Assembly (NCBI GenBank): GCA_947650365.1
Contig: CANTAL010000020.1
Location: forward strand, 1,922,001 to 1,986,000
From: Chamaelirium japonicum
Lineage: Eukaryota > Streptophyta > Magnoliopsida > Liliales > Melanthiaceae
Length of the DNA: 64,000 nt
Reading direction: 5' to 3'
Below, one piece after another: positions 61,369 through 64,000 of this stretch; the stretch's first letter is position 1; each line of letters starts with the position of its first letter. Made by a program: the position numbers and the translations under genes. The notes beneath the pieces were generated by a model. It was not told the origin of the DNA and did no database searches. It saw only the letters and a program-made list of their open reading frames with translations.

Positions 61369-63163
61369 TGTTGGAATTAAATCCTATTATCAGAGTCGCA
61401 ACGGAAACAAAAGATAGATCCGAATATCTCATGGTGTATGTTTCATTACAATTAATTCTACAAAATAATCTTCTTGGAAATCTATGATCTTAGCATATGT
61501 GTGGACACCCTAGAGGCATACTACGATCTACGAAAGACATACATGCATCTAGTTAGATGTTTAGAATCATCATACCTTGTGGATCTATGATCCGAAGAGA
61601 ACGGAACGATGATGAACCACACGTGAATCGCAAGGAAAGCTGTCGGATAGTAGCTTGTCCTTTGCGAAGGAAGGAATCCTCGAAGTCTTATCTCTGAGTG
61701 CAAGGACTACGAGCCGAAGGAGGAATTCGTTGCGAAGACGATGGCGAGCCGTGAGATCTCCTTCTATTTCTCCCTAATCCTTATATAGGGCCGGCACCAA
61801 CTCACATACGCAAGCTAGGGCCGGCCCCCTAGAGATTGGGATGAGGGGGGGCTGTTTTTAGGGTTTCCACATGTCTATCGTGAAGCATGGACGAAAACAC
61901 CCTTCATAAAAAGTGAAATATTGTAAGAGAGATTGAATGAGGTGCACTGCTCGGAATCGAGTTCTGTCAGTGCCTATGAGCTCCTGGAATTATTCTGCTC
62001 ATTTTAAGATCCATATTCAATATGTTCTAAGCCATATTTTATTATTTACCAAAATACCCCTATGGCCTCTAATACATATGAATTAGGTTCTTAGGTTCCG
62101 GGCTTGTGCTCCATCGCACTACTTTGCATCCCACGTATCCAACCAGGTCAGGGAACAATTCATATATACAATGTAGGGTGGAACCTTCAGGGTTCAGGAT
62201 CTCTAGCTCCAACCGGATCCCTGATTAACTATTCCGGTGACACACCGAAAGTTCCGTTAATCAGCCCTAATCTGATTAACCCTTGTAACCACCTAGAGTG
62301 CGATGCGAGTTGAACTCTAGTGATCCTAAACTTATGTTACTCCCTCGTAACCTTGTTCTCTACTATACTCTAATAATCCTTAGTCTCTCCTATTACTGGT
62401 GCCATGATACGACTCGGGCTGTGGGGAGCACCGTCATATTCCGATCGATCATCTGACTAGGATTTCATGACTTGTCATCTATAACACCACACACCTTCCG
62501 GTGCTATGCCTAGTATCCGAAACGTCGTCAGTCATACTGACAACTACCAGGCCTGAGTTAATTGTGTGGACATATTGACTCATCAAAATACAACCATCCA
62601 ACACTGGACGTCGGATAACCTGTAGAGATTGCATTCCACTCAAGCGTCAGTCGGGTAACCCAACGTACCGTGGTATTGGACTATGGAAGGTCTGTACACG
62701 TTGGCATATCAAAGCACCACACAACTGGTTGGCCCAGTGTACATGGTCCCTCAGGGTTCAGGACATATTATCTATAGTAGTAAGACGGTTTATGCACCAA
62801 TATCTGAATCACTGAACTGTGCACCGTCTTGGTTCCTATTCAACACGATCATCGTGCTTGATCAGGTGAATGGGAATCCCACGTTCCTGTGGTGGAGACT
62901 TCACCATATCCTCTATCTGCCAATAGCTTATTCTCGGTGAAGCAACCGGCATTACCAAAGCTGTGGACTAGTTCTAGGTCAATACAGAACAGGTCCATTG
63001 GGTCTCCCAAGCATAGATCCATCATACGCCTCAGTGGCCTACTCTGTTCCCTAGGGTCCTTTTATTATATGTGTATTAATATATACCAAAGTAGTATTCT
63101 AATTAAAGTTATAACCAAAGTCATCTTTATTAATGTTAATACAGAAAATCAATGCTCAGGACA
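61369..63163 (-). mobile_element. Probable solo LTR of a retrotransposon, minus strand
   Basis: The plus strand starts TGTTGGAATTAAATCC, so the minus-strand element would end GGATTTAATTCCAACA, typical of Copia-type LTR ends. On the minus strand a TATA box (CCCTATATAAGG, near 61781-61791) lies about 420 bp before that end, the right place for an LTR promoter. A second TATA-like string lies near 63070. The other end is uncertain: TGTCCTGAGCATTG (minus strand, from 63163) or a TG at 63240. No gag or pol frame and no TGGTATCAGAGC primer site adjoin it, which suggests a solo LTR or fragment. No clear target duplication was found. Confidence 0.5.
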
Positions 63164-63524
63164 TACGAGCTACAAAAGATTAGAGAGTAGAGAGAGATAG
63201 AGGTAGAGAGTATTGATACAAGGAATGTTGATGGAGTTCAGCTTTACGACCTACTTTTCCAGGCGAGAGATGTCACCTGATCTTCACTATAATATGAGTA
63301 AGGAGGGTTGAGCGTTCTCTCGACAGGCCGAGAGAAGCTGCATACAACGGGGTTTCACAAAGCAACTAGAAGGGAACTAAAAGGAGGAAAAAGCCTTATG
63401 CTCTACTTCTGGAATCTCCTTTCTCTTCTTGACTGAATCTTTAACCCCCTCTCTGTAAGCCATAAGGGTCATTTTATAGCTGAGGAATGTGTGGGTGCAA
63501 ATTTTGGCAAGAAGTCTGCAAACA
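63164..63524. other. Unclassified stretch before the GC-rich array
   Basis: A short GA-rich run near 63180-63215, then DNA of mixed composition with no recognised gene or repeat. Confidence 0.4.
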
Positions 63525-63911
63525 GCGGGACCCGCCGGCCCTGCCTGGTGGGCCCCCGAAGACTACAGCGGGACCCACCAGCCCCGCCTGGTGGGCCCAC
63601 GAAGAGTACAGCGGGACCCACCGGCCCTGCCTGGTGGGCCCCCGAAGACTACATCGGGACCCCCCAGCCCCGCTTGGTGGGCCCACGAAGAGTACAGCGG
63701 GACCCACCAGCCCTGCCTGGTGGGCCCCCAAAGACTACAGCGGGACCCACCAGCCCCGCCTGGTGGGCCCACGAAGAGTATAGCGGGACCCACCGGCCTT
63801 GCCTGGTGGGCCCCCGAAGACTACAGCAGGACCCACCAGCCCCGCCTGGTGGGCCCACGAAGAATATCGCGGGACCCACCGGCCCTGCTTGGTGGGCCCA
63901 AGAGCTTGTGG
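63525..63911. repeat. GC-rich 43-bp tandem array with hairpin monomers
   Basis: Nine 43-bp monomers start at 63525 and every 43 bp after. They mostly alternate between two forms (CCCACGAAGAGTACA and CCCCCGAAGACTACA ends), giving an 86-bp higher-order unit. Each contains CCCACCAG-CCCCGC-CTGGTGGG, an 8-bp stem with a 6-nt loop, sometimes with one mismatch. Degraded copies follow to about 63975. All six frames are largely open because the unit lacks stop codons, so the Pro/Gly-rich open frames here are not evidence for a gene. Confidence 0.92.
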
Positions 63912-64000
63912 AATCCCCCAGGAGACGGCAGCGGGGCCCACCAGCTTTACCTGGAGGATCCCCAGATACGACAGCATAAACCGCCATTTACCCCGGAATT

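Noticed and set aside
63487..63987. Pro/Gly/Trp-rich open frames of up to 162 codons on both strands
   Set aside because: The 43-bp monomer has no stop in any frame, so length alone means nothing. Frames on both strands overlap completely.

Overview
The window is plant nuclear DNA made almost entirely of repeats. Evidence for a flowering plant: plant-type (TTTAGGG) telomere-like DNA, a CACTA (En/Spm) DNA transposon with the plant two-gene layout, and short LTR elements with plant-style TATA boxes. I recognise no intact host protein-coding gene and cannot name the species.

Layout. (1) 1-1743 and 14149-59985 are one ~47.6-kb array built from a short non-coding LTR element (168-bp LTR, TATA box, primer-binding-like site, purine-rich tract, ~75-bp tail, AT-rich tail). 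Its modules are truncated, re-joined at recurring junctions and present on both strands. (2) 1744-14148 is a 12.4-kb CACTA transposon inserted in the array, with perfect 3-bp target duplications (ATT). It holds a TNPD-type transposase gene (4203-7732) and a second En/Spm-type gene (8067-9764, possibly with a last exon at 13321). Both keep good splice sites and I see no certain frameshift, but together they carry twelve in-frame stops. A 3.4-kb array of 181-bp repeats (9841-13269) lies in the putative last intron of gene 2. (3) 59986-60727 is a degenerate interstitial telomere-like tract. (4) 60728-64000 holds unclassified and dispersed-repeat-like DNA, a CT microsatellite, a probable minus-strand LTR (61369 to about 63163) and a GC-rich array of a 43-bp hairpin-forming monomer (63525-63911).

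The least expected structure is the large-scale order inside the array. About 15977-22795 is repeated in the same orientation at 24378-30655. About 37840-46240 is repeated in reverse complement at 50015-59985, and the outer end of that right arm abuts the telomere-like tract. Rare junctions and small deletions are shared between the copies, so these are duplications of already scrambled DNA. Seven LTR copies are exactly 168 bp with near-matching inverted ends (TGTTATGAGAT / ATCTCATAACA). The sequence next to them resembles the complement of a tRNA-Ile anticodon arm, which suggests half-tRNA priming.

How the parts relate: the CACTA element is younger than the repeat unit it interrupts. Its stops fit C-to-T decay of a silenced element. 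The array contains no proteins, so any retrotransposition would have depended on an autonomous partner not seen here. All coordinates and alignments were made by eye; no identity values or database matches were computed.
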